Assembly (NCBI GenBank): GCA_003149065.1
Contig: QGFZ01000001.1
Coordinates: forward strand, 1,488,001 to 1,552,000
Length of the DNA: 64,000 bases
Direction: 5' to 3'
From: Ruminococcaceae bacterium R-25
Lineage (GTDB): Bacteria; Bacillota; Clostridia; Saccharofermentanales; Saccharofermentanaceae
A program made the translations under genes and the position numbers. Shown here one piece after another: positions 17,224 to 25,594 of the stretch (its first letter is position 1; each line of letters begins with the position of its first letter). The notes beneath the pieces are model-generated. The model was given only the letters and a program-made list of their open reading frames with translations. It had not been told where the DNA came from and did not search any database.

Positions 17224-20112
17224 TCAGTCCCTCTTAACTTCGACGTTGCCGAAAGCTTCGATAACGTCGCCGATCTTTATGTCGTTATACTTCTCGACTG
17301 TAAGACCGCATTCATGTCCGGACAATACTTCCTTAACGGAATCCTTTTCGTGCTGCAATGATCCGAGAACACCGGTGTATACGACAACGTCGTCTCTGAT
17401 GACTCTGACATTGGAAGATCTCTGGATCTTACCGTCAGTAACATAGCAGCCGCCGATAGTACCGATACCGCTGACCTTGAAGAGCTGTCTGACTTCTGCA
17501 TGACCCCAGATAACTTCTTCGATCTTGGGTGCGAGCATACCCTTCATAGCGTTCTCGACATCTTCGATCGCGTTATAGATGACGCTGTAAAGTCTGATGT
17601 CTACGCCTGTCTCTTTTGCCTTATCGATGATCATCTGTGAAGGTCTTACATTGAAGCCGATGATGATCGCGTTGGATACGTCAGCAAGTACGATATCTGA
17701 TTCGTTGATCGCACCGACTGCTCCATGGATAACGTTGATCTTAACTTCTTCGTTTGTAAGTTTCTCCAAAGACTGCTGTACGGCTTCGACAGAACCCTGG
17801 ACGTCAGCCTTGATGATGATATTGAGATCCTTGACATCGCCTGCCGCCATCTGTGCTGCGAGTGTATCAAGGCTCATCTTTGATGATCTGTGAAGCTGCT
17901 CTTCTCTCTGCTTGATCTTACGCTTTTCAACGAGCTGTCTTGCTGTCTTATCGTCATCTACCGCATAGAGGATCTCACCTGCCTGAGGAACCTCAGGAAG
18001 ACCTAAGATCTCTACAGGGATCGAAGGACCTGCCTTCTTGATAGGCATACCCTTATCGTCGTACATAGCTCTTACGTTACCTAAGATAGGTCCGCATACA
18101 ACTGTATCGCCCTGTCTTAATGTACCGCGCTGGATGAGAACGGATGCAACAGCACCTCTGTTCTTATCGAGCTTAGCTTCGATAACGGCACCCTTTGCCT
18201 GTCCCTTAGGATCGGCCTTGAGTTCCATGACGTCTGCTGTGAGGAGTACGTTTTCGAGAAGGTCATCAATACCTGTTCCCAGCTTAGCTGAGATAGGTAC
18301 CATGATCGTCTGGCCGCCCCACTCTTCGCAGATGAGGCCGTACTGTGTAAGTTCCTGCTTAACTCTGTCAGGATTTGCGCCCGGCTTATCGATCTTGTTG
18401 ATAGCAACAATGATCTCTGTATTAGCAGCCTTAGCGTGGTTGATAGCTTCGATCGTCTGAGGCATTACACCGTCGTCTGCAGCAACTACGAGGATCGCGA
18501 TATCAGTAAACTGCGCACCTCTGGCTCTCATCGTTGTGAATGCTTCGTGACCGGGGGTGTCGAGGAATGTGATCTGACGACCCTTAAGTCTTACTGTGTA
18601 AGCACCGATCTTCTGTGTGATACCGCCGGCTTCACCTTCGGTTACGTTTGAAGATCTGATCTTATCGAGGAGTGATGTCTTACCATGGTCAACGTGACCC
18701 ATGACAACTACTACCGGAGGTCTTGTCTCGAGGTTCTCCGGATTATCCTCATCAACGAAGAGGATATCTTCCTCTGTCTTCTCCTCAAGGAGTTCTGCAT
18801 TGATTCCGAAGCTGTCTGCAACGAGGCATGCCGTATCGAAGTCGAGTTCCTGGTTAATTGTAGCCATGACGCCGAGCTTCATGAGAGCCATGATAATGTC
18901 AGAGCTCTTCTTGCCGATACCTTCAGCGAACTCCTTAACAGTGATGAACGCAGGGATCTTGATCTCTGTGATTACCTGCTCAACAACAGCCTGCTGTGAT
19001 TCCTGCTTCTTTTTCTTCTTCTTGAATGAAAAATCATCGTAGTCACCGTCGCTGTTAACGCGGCCTGAGAACTGTGATGTTCTGGACTGCTTTCTCTTAT
19101 CGATATTGGCGTTCTTTTCGCCGTCTCTTCTGTCGTTGTTGTTATGCTTCTTATCGAAAGCACTCTTTTCTGCATAAGAAGATCTGCTCTTCTTTGCATC
19201 TTCAATAGGAGCCTCTGCTCTCGGCTTGGGTGCTCTCTTGAACTGCGGACGCTGGTTATCATCGTCCTTGTCCTTATCGAATCCACCGCCTGCGGGCTTT
19301 TGGAAACCGCCGCCCTGTCGGTTGTTATTGTAGCCGCCCTGGCCGCCTGATCTCATCGGGCTCTTCTTATCTCTTCCGGCATAAGTAATAACCGTGGAGC
19401 TTCTGATAGTCTCGCCTCTTGCGGGAACGTCAGGAAGCGAAATAACAGCTGAAGAGAGCCTCGGCTTGGGAGCCGGCTTAGGTGCCTCAGGCTTCTTTTC
19501 CTCAACGGGTTCAGGCTTAACCTCAGGCTTTTCTTCCTTAACTTCCTTTACCTCAGTTTCTTTTACCTGAGGCTCTTCGGGCTTCTTTTCTTCAACAGGC
19601 TTTTCTTCTGCCTTAACAGCCTTTGCTGCAGGCTTTTTAGCAGGCTTCTTCTCTTCGGCAGGCTTTTCCTCTGCTTTCTCTTCTGCAGGCTTCTTTTCGG
19701 AAGTCTTCTTGGGGGCAGCCTTCTTTGCCGGAGCTTCTGCCTTCTCGGTCTTTTCTGTCTTATCGGCCTTCTCGGTCTTTTCTGTCTTATCGGCCTTTTC
19801 AGTCTTCTCTGTCTTAGCTGCAGTCTTCTTTGCAGGCTTCTTTTCTTCAGCAGGCTTTTCTTCTGCCTTCTCCTCAGAAACCTTCTTTGCAGGTGCCTTT
19901 TTAACAACAGGCTTAACCTCTTCTGCAGGTGCAGGTGCGGGAGCAGGAGCTGCGGGTGCAGGTGCTGTTGCCTTTACCTCAGTTTCAGGTGCAGCGGCCT
20001 CAGGTGCATCGTCAGACTTCTTCTTATGCACACGGCCGAGTCTCATTTTCTTACTGCCGGATACGCCTCCGACTGTCAGGTCCTTCTTCTTATTATCGTT
20101 ATCTTCACTCAT
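17224..20112 (-). CDS. infB: Translation initiation factor IF-2
   Basis: 962 residues, at the long end for IF-2. The GTPase places initiator tRNA on the 30S subunit. The first 370 or so residues are low-complexity Ala/Pro/Lys/Glu, including a 9-residue tandem repeat (TEKTEKADK type). IF-2 N2 domain near 390-440 ([13 protein letters not shown]...), then the G domain: [12 protein letters not shown] near residue 475, [14 protein letters not shown], followed by the conserved domains II to IV up to the C-terminus. The ATG overlaps the ylxQ stop by one base. Confidence 0.97.
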   Translation of the reverse strand: MSEDNDNKKKDLTVGGVSGSKKMRLGRVHKKKSDDAPEAAAPETEVKATAPAPAAPAPAPAPAEEVKPVVKKAPAKKVSEEKAEEKPAEEKKPAKKTAAKTEKTEKADKTEKTEKADKTEKTEKAEAPAKKAAPKKTSEKKPAEEKAEEKPAEEKKPAKKPAAKAVKAEEKPVEEKKPEEPQVKETEVKEVKEEKPEVKPEPVEEKKPEAPKPAPKPRLSSAVISLPDVPARGETIRSSTVITYAGRDKKSPMRSGGQGGYNNNRQGGGFQKPAGGGFDKDKDDDNQRPQFKRAPKPRAEAPIEDAKKSRSSYAEKSAFDKKHNNNDRRDGEKNANIDKRKQSRTSQFSGRVNSDGDYDDFSFKKKKKKQESQQAVVEQVITEIKIPAFITVKEFAEGIGKKSSDIIMALMKLGVMATINQELDFDTACLVADSFGINAELLEEKTEEDILFVDEDNPENLETRPPVVVVMGHVDHGKTSLLDKIRSSNVTEGEAGGITQKIGAYTVRLKGRQITFLDTPGHEAFTTMRARGAQFTDIAILVVAADDGVMPQTIEAINHAKAANTEIIVAINKIDKPGANPDRVKQELTQYGLICEEWGGQTIMVPISAKLGTGIDDLLENVLLTADVMELKADPKGQAKGAVIEAKLDKNRGAVASVLIQRGTLRQGDTVVCGPILGNVRAMYDDKGMPIKKAGPSIPVEILGLPEVPQAGEILYAVDDDKTARQLVEKRKIKQREEQLHRSSKMSLDTLAAQMAAGDVKDLNIIIKADVQGSVEAVQQSLEKLTNEEVKINVIHGAVGAINESDIVLADVSNAIIIGFNVRPSQMIIDKAKETGVDIRLYSVIYNAIEDVENAMKGMLAPKIEEVIWGHAEVRQLFKVSGIGTIGGCYVTDGKIQRSSNVRVIRDDVVVYTGVLGSLQHEKDSVKEVLSGHECGLTVEKYNDIKIGDVIEAFGNVEVKRD
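19741..19816. repeat. 27-bp tandem repeat inside infB
   Basis: Two identical 27-base copies at 19741-19767 and 19768-19794, followed by a diverged partial third to about 19816. It encodes the 9-residue Lys/Glu/Thr repeat in the disordered N-terminal part of IF-2, so copy-number change would stay in frame. Confidence 0.85.
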
Positions 20113-20444
20113 TAAATATTGTCCTCCTCGCCTATCTTCTCGAGTATGGCGGATATACCATCCGCAAAGCTTTTATCAGTAATAGCCGCAACTGTTCTGG
20201 CGGGTTTGCCCAAGGCATCTCCCAGTTCATCTGATGATCCGAAACTGTAACAGGGGATTTCATTTTTTCCTGTGATGTTTCTTAAGATCTTGTCCAAAGA
20301 ATTTCCCGAAATGTCTTTGGTGATTATCAGGAGTTTTACGTTGCCTGAACGGATTGCTCCGATCACGGAATCACTTCCCGATACCGCCTTGCCTGCTCTT
20401 GCCGCAAGCCCGATCATTCCGTATGCTCTTTCCTTATCTGTCAT
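20112..20444 (-). CDS. ylxQ: L7Ae-family ribosomal-like protein YlxQ
   Basis: 110 residues. Kink-turn RNA-binding fold: [20 protein letters not shown] then [17 protein letters not shown]. Sits between ylxR and infB, as in most Firmicutes nusA operons, with one-base TAATG overlaps on both sides. The cellular role is not settled. Confidence 0.85.
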   Translation of the reverse strand: MTDKERAYGMIGLAARAGKAVSGSDSVIGAIRSGNVKLLIITKDISGNSLDKILRNITGKNEIPCYSFGSSDELGDALGKPARTVAAITDKSFADGISAILEKIGEEDNI

Positions 20445-20719
20445 TACTCTCCTTTTATGCTCTCCAAAAGCGATTTAGCGAGTTCTTTGATCTCTTCATC
20501 GGTCAAAGGCTTCTTAAGTCCCTTGGAAAGCTTTGCTGCCTTCTTTAACTCAGCAGTAATGCATTCTTCATTGCGGCAGAGATATGCACCTCTTCCGGCG
20601 AGCTTGCCGGTCGGGTCATAACGGACATCCCCTTCGGGTGTTACCACAACGCGCAGGAGATCGTTCTTATCTCTTACTGTCCTGCAGGATACACAACTTC
20701 TTTGCGGCTTTTTCTTCAT
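20444..20719 (-). CDS. ylxR: YlxR (DUF448) RNA-binding protein
   Basis: 91 residues. Small basic protein with the signature RSCVSCRTVRDKNDLLRVV and KLAGRGAYLC, including two Cys pairs. Members of this family bind nucleic acid; in Bacillus subtilis the protein has been linked to RNase P modulation. Encoded between nusA and ylxQ in a tightly packed operon. Confidence 0.92.
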   Translation of the reverse strand: MKKKPQRSCVSCRTVRDKNDLLRVVVTPEGDVRYDPTGKLAGRGAYLCRNEECITAELKKAAKLSKGLKKPLTDEEIKELAKSLLESIKGE

Positions 20720-20740
20720 AACTTCTGATCGCTCTGCTTC

Positions 20741-21913
20741 TTATTCGTTCTTTCCTGCTTCGTCATCAACAACTGTAAAGTCATCGATAAGTGCCTTAGA
20801 TGCTTCTACGCTCTCATCGGACTCTTTCTTGATGTCGATCTTGAAACCTGTAAGTCTTGCAGCAAGACGAACGTTCTGGCCGCTCTTACCGATAGCGAGT
20901 GAGAACTGCTGGTCAGGTACGATAACCTTTGCATATCTCTCAACTTCACCGTTCTCGTTTGTAGTGATCTCTGTATCAACTCTGGAAACCTTTGCAGGCT
21001 GCAAAGCTTCGCTGATAAAGAGTGCCGGATCTTCCTTCCAGTCAACGATGTCGATCTTCTCTTCTGCGAGCTCGTTCATGATCTGCTGGACTCTCTGTCC
21101 TCTCTGGCCTACGCATGAACCCTTTGCATCGATATCGGGATCCTTGGAGTAAACAGCAACCTTTGTTCTGGAACCTGCTTCTCTTGCAACGGATCTGATG
21201 ATGACGTCGCCGGCCTTGATCTCAGGTACCTCAAGCTCGAAAAGCTTTGTAACGAGTCTTGCATCTGTTCTTGAAAGAACAACTGAAGGTCTGCCGTTAG
21301 CTTCCTCAACGCCCATTACGAGGAACTTCATGATCCTGTCCTGATCGTAATGCTCGTTTCTGTTGTTTCTGATCTGGCCGTCGTGCTTAACGATAGCTTC
21401 AGCACGGCCGATGTTTACGTATACATTTCTTGCGTCCTTACGAACGATAGTACCGGAAGTGATCTCACCGATCTTGCCGGAGAACTCCTTCTCGATCTTT
21501 AAAGACTCAGCATCTCTGAGCTTCTGGTTGATTGCGTTCTTTGCAGCGCTTGCAGCAAGACGGCCCAAGTCTTCAACATCGATACCGATCTCGATCTCGT
21601 CTCCGACTTCTACGTCTTCATAACCAAGCTCTTTTGCATCTTCAATGGAAATCTCGTTAGCCTCGTCGATTACATCATCAACAACTTCAGCGAGCTTATA
21701 AACGTAGATCTCGCCTGTCTCTCTGTCGATCTCGGCACTTACGGACTTGATATCCTGCTTGTTGCCGCCGAACTCACGTCTGTAAGCTGCAACAAGACCG
21801 CTCTCGATCGCCTGGAATACTTCTTCTTCGTCGATGTCTCTTTCTTCTGCGAGGAGCTTAACAAGACTTACTATTGTATCCTTGGGTTCCTCTTCATTCT
21901 TCTTTCTGGGCAT
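20741..21913 (-). CDS. nusA: Transcription elongation/termination factor NusA
   Basis: 390 residues. Binds RNA polymerase and nascent RNA. N-terminal domain with EVFQAIESGLVAAYRREFG, S1 domain with GEITSGTIVRKDARNVYVNIG, then KH domains with CVGQRGQRVQQIMNEL and LAIGKSGQNVRLAARLTGF. No extra C-terminal acidic repeats, as in other Firmicutes. It starts 28 bases after rimP. Confidence 0.97.
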   Translation of the reverse strand: MPRKKNEEEPKDTIVSLVKLLAEERDIDEEEVFQAIESGLVAAYRREFGGNKQDIKSVSAEIDRETGEIYVYKLAEVVDDVIDEANEISIEDAKELGYEDVEVGDEIEIGIDVEDLGRLAASAAKNAINQKLRDAESLKIEKEFSGKIGEITSGTIVRKDARNVYVNIGRAEAIVKHDGQIRNNRNEHYDQDRIMKFLVMGVEEANGRPSVVLSRTDARLVTKLFELEVPEIKAGDVIIRSVAREAGSRTKVAVYSKDPDIDAKGSCVGQRGQRVQQIMNELAEEKIDIVDWKEDPALFISEALQPAKVSRVDTEITTNENGEVERYAKVIVPDQQFSLAIGKSGQNVRLAARLTGFKIDIKKESDESVEASKALIDDFTVVDDEAGKNE

Positions 21914-21941
21914 TTTTATTTCCTCCTAACATTAATAAACT

Positions 21942-22412
21942 TTAGAAATCTATATGACGTACGGCTTTCGCGATATCCTCGAAACCGAGAGTAAACTCTT
22001 CGCCGTTATCAAATACGAATGTTGCCTTTTCGCCTTCTGCACCCTTTATTACTGCAGTAAAGCTCTTCTTGCCTTCCATGGGCTTATAAAGTGATACGTC
22101 AACCTTTTCGCCGGCGTATCTGATGTAATCCTTCTCCGTCTCCAGAGGTCTTGTAAGACCGGGTGATGAGACTTCGAAGAAATCAGGATCGATAGATGCC
22201 GCTTCATCAATGATCGGATCTACCGCGCGGCTGACTGTCTCACAGTCATCGATGCCGATGCCGCCGCGCTTGTCAATATAGAGCGTGAGCACCATGCCTC
22301 TGGCCTCTTTGACATATGAACAGTCGACCAGGTCAAATCCCAGTTCTGTTACGACAGGTTCAGCCAGATCAAAAGCTTCCTGTGCGATTTTCGATCTCTT
22401 AGCCAATGCCAT
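21942..22412 (-). CDS. rimP: Ribosome maturation factor RimP
   Basis: 156 residues. Needed for 30S subunit maturation. Core motif LGFDLVDCSYVKE, then GIGIDDCETVSRAVDP and DFFEVSSPGLTRPLE, all typical of RimP. I chose the ATG at 22412 because AGAAGGAG stands directly in front; the longer frame from 22445 runs through the leader hairpin. First gene of the rimP-nusA-infB-ribF operon. Confidence 0.94.
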   Translation of the reverse strand: MALAKRSKIAQEAFDLAEPVVTELGFDLVDCSYVKEARGMVLTLYIDKRGGIGIDDCETVSRAVDPIIDEAASIDPDFFEVSSPGLTRPLETEKDYIRYAGEKVDVSLYKPMEGKKSFTAVIKGAEGEKATFVFDNGEEFTLGFEDIAKAVRHIDF

Positions 22413-22427
22413 TTCTCCTTCTACAAC

Positions 22428-22457
22428 AAAAAACGGACACGCCATACGGCTGCCCGT
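22428..22457 (-). terminator. Leader hairpin plus T-run upstream of rimP: candidate attenuator
   Basis: In the minus-strand transcript, 22457 to 22433 folds as a 7-bp stem (one G-U), a one-base bulge and 3-4 more pairs, followed at once by TTTTTT (22433 to 22428). It lies between the promoter and the rimP ribosome binding site, so as drawn it would end transcription before the first gene. Confidence 0.6.
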
Positions 22458-22486
22458 TCAGAAAAAACTCTTTTATGAACTGGCTA

Positions 22487-22515
22487 ATTCTATCATATTT
22501 AAAAGAAGAGTGCAA
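22487..22515 (-). promoter_or_regulatory. Sigma-A type promoter of the rimP operon
   Basis: Minus strand -35 TTGCAC (22515 to 22510), 17-base spacer, -10 TAGAAT (22492 to 22487). The leader is about 70 bases long and contains the candidate attenuator. Confidence 0.75.
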
Positions 22516-22628
22516 ACCGAAAAATGTCCCTATTTTTTTACACTTTTATATTCATTTCGCGCTTTAAATACAGTAAAATAAGTCTATCCAGATACACATG
22601 GAAATATGATCCCCAAAGGAGACATTCT

Positions 22629-23036
22629 ATGATTAAACTTATTGCAGGACCTAAGGGCACGGGCAAGACAGCAAAGCTCGTCGATGACATTAACGCAGTT
22701 GCAGCTTCTGACAGCAACGTCGTTTGCCTCGAGAGAGGAAACAGATTAGACCAGCTTCTTAAGCCCACAGTCCGTCTTGTAAATATGAAGGAATACCCCA
22801 TCGAAGGTTTTGACCAGGTTCTCGCGTTCATCTGCGGCATTTGCTCCAAAGATTACGACCTTACACATATCTATGTTGACGCAATCTGCAAAGTAGCTAA
22901 CAACTACGATCCTGAAGGCCTCGGCGCTTTCCTTCTCAAGCTTGATACTTTCCTGAAGGACACACCCGTTGTTGCAACGATCCTTTACAGCGGCGATGTT
23001 AACAGCCTTCCCGAAGAAGCAAGAAAGTTCGCTTAA
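22629..23036 (+). CDS. Small P-loop ATP-binding protein of unknown function
   Basis: 135 residues. A Walker A motif GPKGTGKT lies at residues 7-14, and a hydrophobic strand ending in Asp (LTHIYVDAI) may serve as Walker B. Similar short proteins occur in Clostridia and are sometimes loosely named PilT-like; I do not claim that function. ATG at 22629 follows AAGGAGA; the frame is open upstream to 22524 but that part does not look coding. It ends in its own terminator and is followed by mscL. Confidence 0.75.
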   Translation: MIKLIAGPKGTGKTAKLVDDINAVAASDSNVVCLERGNRLDQLLKPTVRLVNMKEYPIEGFDQVLAFICGICSKDYDLTHIYVDAICKVANNYDPEGLGAFLLKLDTFLKDTPVVATILYSGDVNSLPEEARKFA

Positions 23037-23061
23037 TACAATTTAATATTCCGAAAAAATT

Positions 23062-23091
23062 CCCGGGTCTGTAACAGGACCCGGGGTTTTT
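23062..23091 (+). terminator. Rho-independent terminator after the P-loop gene
   Basis: CCCGGGTC (23062-23069) pairs with GACCCGGG (23078-23085), followed by TTTTT. It separates the P-loop gene from mscL. Confidence 0.85.
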
Positions 23092-23121
23092 AATAACAAT
23101 CCATCAGGAGGGAGAAAACAT

Positions 23122-23574
23122 ATGGGTTTAATATCAGAATTCAAGGAATTCGCACTCAAGGGTAATGTAGTTGACATGGCAATCGGTGTCATCGTCGGTG
23201 CAGCTTTCAAGGACATCGTTACTTCTTTCACAGACAGTTTCATTAATCCTTTGATCGCTTCTGTCGGCGGCGCTGAGATCGCAGGCTCAATCAGACTTCC
23301 GTGGGTAGACTATACAGGTCTCGACCCTGAGCAGATTGCAGCTCTTTCACTCAACTATGGTGCTTTCATTACAGCAATCATCAACTTCCTTATCATGGCG
23401 TTGATCCTCTTCTTCATGCTCAAGGCTATCAACACTCTTAAGGGTGGCGTTGGCAAGCTCGCTAAGAAAAAGAAGGGCGCTAAGGAAGAACCCGCACCTG
23501 CACCCGAGCCTTCTGATGAAGTTAAACTCTTAACAGAGATCAAGGATCTCCTCAAGGCCCAGAACAGTAAGTAA
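23122..23574 (+). CDS. mscL: Large-conductance mechanosensitive channel MscL
   Basis: 150 residues. Pentameric membrane channel that opens on osmotic downshock. N-terminal FKEFALKGNVVDMAIGVIVGAAF (amphipathic helix and TM1) is diagnostic; TM2 is near residues 80-105, then a Lys-rich and Pro/Ala-rich cytoplasmic end. GGAGGGAG precedes the ATG. Confidence 0.97.
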   Translation: MGLISEFKEFALKGNVVDMAIGVIVGAAFKDIVTSFTDSFINPLIASVGGAEIAGSIRLPWVDYTGLDPEQIAALSLNYGAFITAIINFLIMALILFFMLKAINTLKGGVGKLAKKKKGAKEEPAPAPEPSDEVKLLTEIKDLLKAQNSK

Positions 23575-23596
23575 ACTGCTGATTAAATTGTATTTG

Positions 23597-23626
23597 AAAG
23601 AGGCTGCATTCATTGCAGCCTCTTTT
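23597..23626 (+). terminator. Rho-independent terminator after mscL
   Basis: A perfect 12-bp stem, AAAGAGGCTGCA (23597-23608) with TGCAGCCTCTTT (23614-23625), loop of 5, then T-rich DNA. Read in the other direction it also has a T-run and may serve the convergent lipoprotein gene. Confidence 0.85.
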
Positions 23627-23647
23627 ATTTGGGACGTTAATCTAAAG

Positions 23648-23844
23648 TGTATCGAAAACCCTGATAATTTATGTGTTTTCGATACAACGCTGCCTGGGTT
23701 TGTATCGAAAAGTGTGTGTTTGTCGAGGTTTTCGATACAATTTGTCTATTTTTGTATCGAAACGGGTGTATTTTTCGAGGTTTTCGATACATCATCGCCG
23801 TGTGTTGTATCGAAACAGGTATATTTTTCGAGGTTTTCGATACA
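23648..23844. repeat. Array 1: four 39-bp palindromic repeats with about 52.5-bp period
   Basis: Units at 23648-23686, 23701-23739, 23753-23791 and 23806-23844, each exactly 39 bp, spacers 14, 13 and 14. Every unit starts TGTATCGAAA and ends TTTTCGATACA. The first unit has a distinct interior; the other three share an interior ending in TCGAGG. A fifth, decayed left half (GGTATCGAA) follows near 23856. The array fills the space between mscL and the convergent lipoprotein gene. A second array is at 30260. Confidence 0.92.
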
Positions 23845-23875
23845 ATTTGCTTTTTGGTATCGAACTAGGCAACTA

Positions 23876-24274
23876 TCATTTGAATATTATCTCGTAACTG
23901 TAGTTTGGTCCGTCATCCATATGTGATAAGGGATCGAGTGTCATGGGAACTCCGTAAGTTCTCGTCATAGTACCGGTTCTGGTAATTACCTCTACGCCTT
24001 CTTCTGTGATCTCTCCTATCCTCATTACCCATGCGTTTTCGGCTGCACCCTTGTCTTTGGCTATTTCAAAATCGCTTCCGAAAAAACCTCCGGTGATGAC
24101 ATCACCTTCTTTAATATTCCCTACCTCATATTCCCTGTATCCGGAAAAGTCCTCACCTGATATTCCAAAGCCGCTTCTGTATTCTTTTACAAGCATCTTT
24201 ACTCTTGTTTTACTGCATCCGCATAAAGATAATGTCACCGCAAATAATAAGATCACCGCTAAAAGTCTTTTCAT
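23876..24274 (-). CDS. Small lipoprotein of unknown function
   Basis: 132 residues. Signal peptide MKRLLAVILLFAVTLSLCGC with a lipobox ending at Cys20, so the protein is expected outside the membrane, lipid-anchored. The mature part (DFSGYREYEVGNIKEGDVITGGFFG...) has no motif I recognise. GAGGAG precedes ATG 24274; the frame runs upstream to 24325, but that extension would bury the signal peptide. Confidence 0.75.
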   Translation of the reverse strand: MKRLLAVILLFAVTLSLCGCSKTRVKMLVKEYRSGFGISGEDFSGYREYEVGNIKEGDVITGGFFGSDFEIAKDKGAAENAWVMRIGEITEEGVEVITRTGTMTRTYGVPMTLDPLSHMDDGPNYSYEIIFK

Positions 24275-24380
24275 ATGACTCCTCGCTTTCGAAAAAAACA
24301 ATTGCTTCGCTCTATACCCTAACAACAGTTAAATGAGTGAAATTGTTGCGCACAGTATCGTTGAATGATGTCACTGTGTA

Positions 24381-24412
24381 AATAAGGACCGCCCCAGCAA
24401 CTGAGACGGTCC
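24381..24412 (-). terminator. Terminator after the yhbD/ArsR-type pair
   Basis: GGACCG (24386-24391) pairs with CGGTCC (24407-24412) around a 15-base loop; on the minus strand it is followed by TTATTT. It lies 8 bases past the stop codon at 24420. Confidence 0.65.
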
Positions 24413-24419
24413 CCACTGA

Positions 24420-24809
24420 TCAATCTTTTTTCTTTTTCTTGCTCTTATCTTTTTTCTTCTTTTTCTTGCCCTTTTTGATCTTCTCTACTTCATCTGTTTC
24501 AGCGGCTTTATCCTTAGATGATTTTTTCGAGCCGGTCTTAAGAGCGTTGATACCGGAAGAAACAAGATCTATTGTGTCTTTGTTGATCGAATAGTAAGCA
24601 AATCTTCCTTTTCTCTCAACGTTTACGAGGCCTGATTCAACGAGGCAGGTCATGTGGTGTGACAATGTCGGCTGCGTGAACTCGAATTCGGCGAGGATGT
24701 CTTTTGCGGTCATCTCACCTCTCGAAGCGATAAGACTTAAGATCTTATATCTGACGCCTTCTGCAAGAACGCCTAATACTTCGATGAAATGTTCTTCCTT
24801 AGCAGACAT
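24420..24809 (-). CDS. ArsR-family winged-helix regulator with a poly-lysine tail
   Basis: 129 residues. Residues 1 to about 85 are an ArsR-type winged helix: VLAEGVRYKILSLIASRGEM, recognition region FTQPTLSHHMTCLVESGLV, and wing ERKGRFAYYSI. The canonical CVC metal site is absent, so I do not call a metal sensor. The last 40 residues are almost all Lys/Asp/Glu/Ser, ending in runs of 4-6 lysines, an unusual addition. It follows the YhbD-like gene by 12 bases and is probably co-transcribed. Confidence 0.85.
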   Translation of the reverse strand: MSAKEEHFIEVLGVLAEGVRYKILSLIASRGEMTAKDILAEFEFTQPTLSHHMTCLVESGLVNVERKGRFAYYSINKDTIDLVSSGINALKTGSKKSSKDKAAETDEVEKIKKGKKKKKKDKSKKKKKD

Positions 24810-24821
24810 TGTTTTTTCTTA

Positions 24822-25448
24822 TCAGGCAATAAGCTGATCCTTTAATGCTTCTTCGAATTCGCCGAGGTTAGCGCAAGCGATTACTTCTGCGTTGTCTTCG
24901 AGAAGGATCTCGTCCTCGCCTCTTACGAGAACTGTCATAGGTACGCCCATCTTACGGAGAAGGATGAGCTGGTATTCCTTGGAAGCTTCTGCGGAGAGAT
25001 ACTTGCAGAGAAGTCTTAATACCTGCTTTGCATCTTCAAGATAGATTCCGGAAAGCTTCATGAGGTGGTCAACGACATACATACCGAAAACATCGTTGAA
25101 GTCCAGGAGATCCTTCATCGGGAAGATTGAGGTAAAAGCGGTAATGGACATTCTTCCGACGATCTCTAAATCCTTGAAATCCTGCATAGGGATCTTGAAG
25201 CTCTCTACGTTTGCAGAGAAGAGCTCCTGCATCTGGTCAACAGAAAGCTCGCTCTTGAGATCCTTGATACGGGCGATCCTGGCTGTGATCTTTTCTTCAG
25301 GGAAGAAAGTTGCCTGACCGATCTCTGTTGCTTTATGAATAAACCAGCTCTCGGGAATCAGACCCTGACGCTTCCAGCGATAGAGTGTTCCGTATGAGAT
25401 TCCTTCCTTTGTGAGCAGGTCCTTTTTTGAGATAAGTTTGTCGTCCAT
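24822..25448 (-). CDS. YhbD-family (DUF4004) MerR-like helix-turn-helix protein
   Basis: 208 residues from the ATG at 25448; an in-frame TTG lies nine bases upstream. The N-terminus LISKKDLLTKEGISYGTLYRWKRQGLIP is a MerR-type helix-turn-helix, and WFIHK...GQATFFPEEKI follows as in YhbD. The remaining 130 residues have no assigned function. In Bacillus, yhbD precedes bactofilin genes; none is present here. Instead it precedes an ArsR-type regulator. Confidence 0.75.
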   Translation of the reverse strand: MDDKLISKKDLLTKEGISYGTLYRWKRQGLIPESWFIHKATEIGQATFFPEEKITARIARIKDLKSELSVDQMQELFSANVESFKIPMQDFKDLEIVGRMSITAFTSIFPMKDLLDFNDVFGMYVVDHLMKLSGIYLEDAKQVLRLLCKYLSAEASKEYQLILLRKMGVPMTVLVRGEDEILLEDNAEVIACANLGEFEEALKDQLIA

Positions 25449-25469
25449 AATTGCCAATTACCCTCTTTC

Positions 25470-25482
25470 GTAACTTAGTTAC
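25470..25482. promoter_or_regulatory. Palindrome in the leader of the yhbD-like gene
   Basis: GTAACTTAGTTAC is a perfect 13-base palindrome 22 bases before the ATG. Additional GTTAC/GTAAC half-sites lie upstream (near 25504). It could be an operator for the MerR-like or ArsR-like product of this pair. Confidence 0.4.
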
Positions 25483-25540
25483 TTTGATTGTAAAATAACA
25501 ATGTTACAGTCATAAGACATCAGGATAAAAAGAAGGCAAC

Positions 25541-25572
25541 AAAAAGGGGCTTCCCTGTGCGGACAGCCCCTT
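25541..25572 (-). terminator. Terminator after the coiled-coil membrane protein gene
   Basis: AAGGGGCT (25544-25551) pairs with AGCCCCTT (25565-25572); on the minus strand the hairpin runs into TTTTT. Confidence 0.8.
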
Positions 25573-25594
25573 AAAATGCTGACTTATATAACGC

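Noticed and set aside
19563-20182. Long frames over the infB N-terminus on both strands (Arg/Leu-rich and Ala/Ser/Phe-rich)
   Set aside because: Shadow frames produced by the Lys/Ala/Glu repeats of IF-2.
23648-23844. CRISPR array
   Set aside because: Repeats are 39 bp palindromes with variable interiors and spacers are only 13-14 bp. No cas gene is present. The same holds for 30260-30455.
23588-23926. Overlapping plus-strand frames encoding a recurring VFDT/CIETG-like peptide
   Set aside because: They are translations of the 39-bp palindromic repeats. The period of 52-53 bases shifts the frame at every unit, all three frames stay open by chance, and there is no ribosome binding site.
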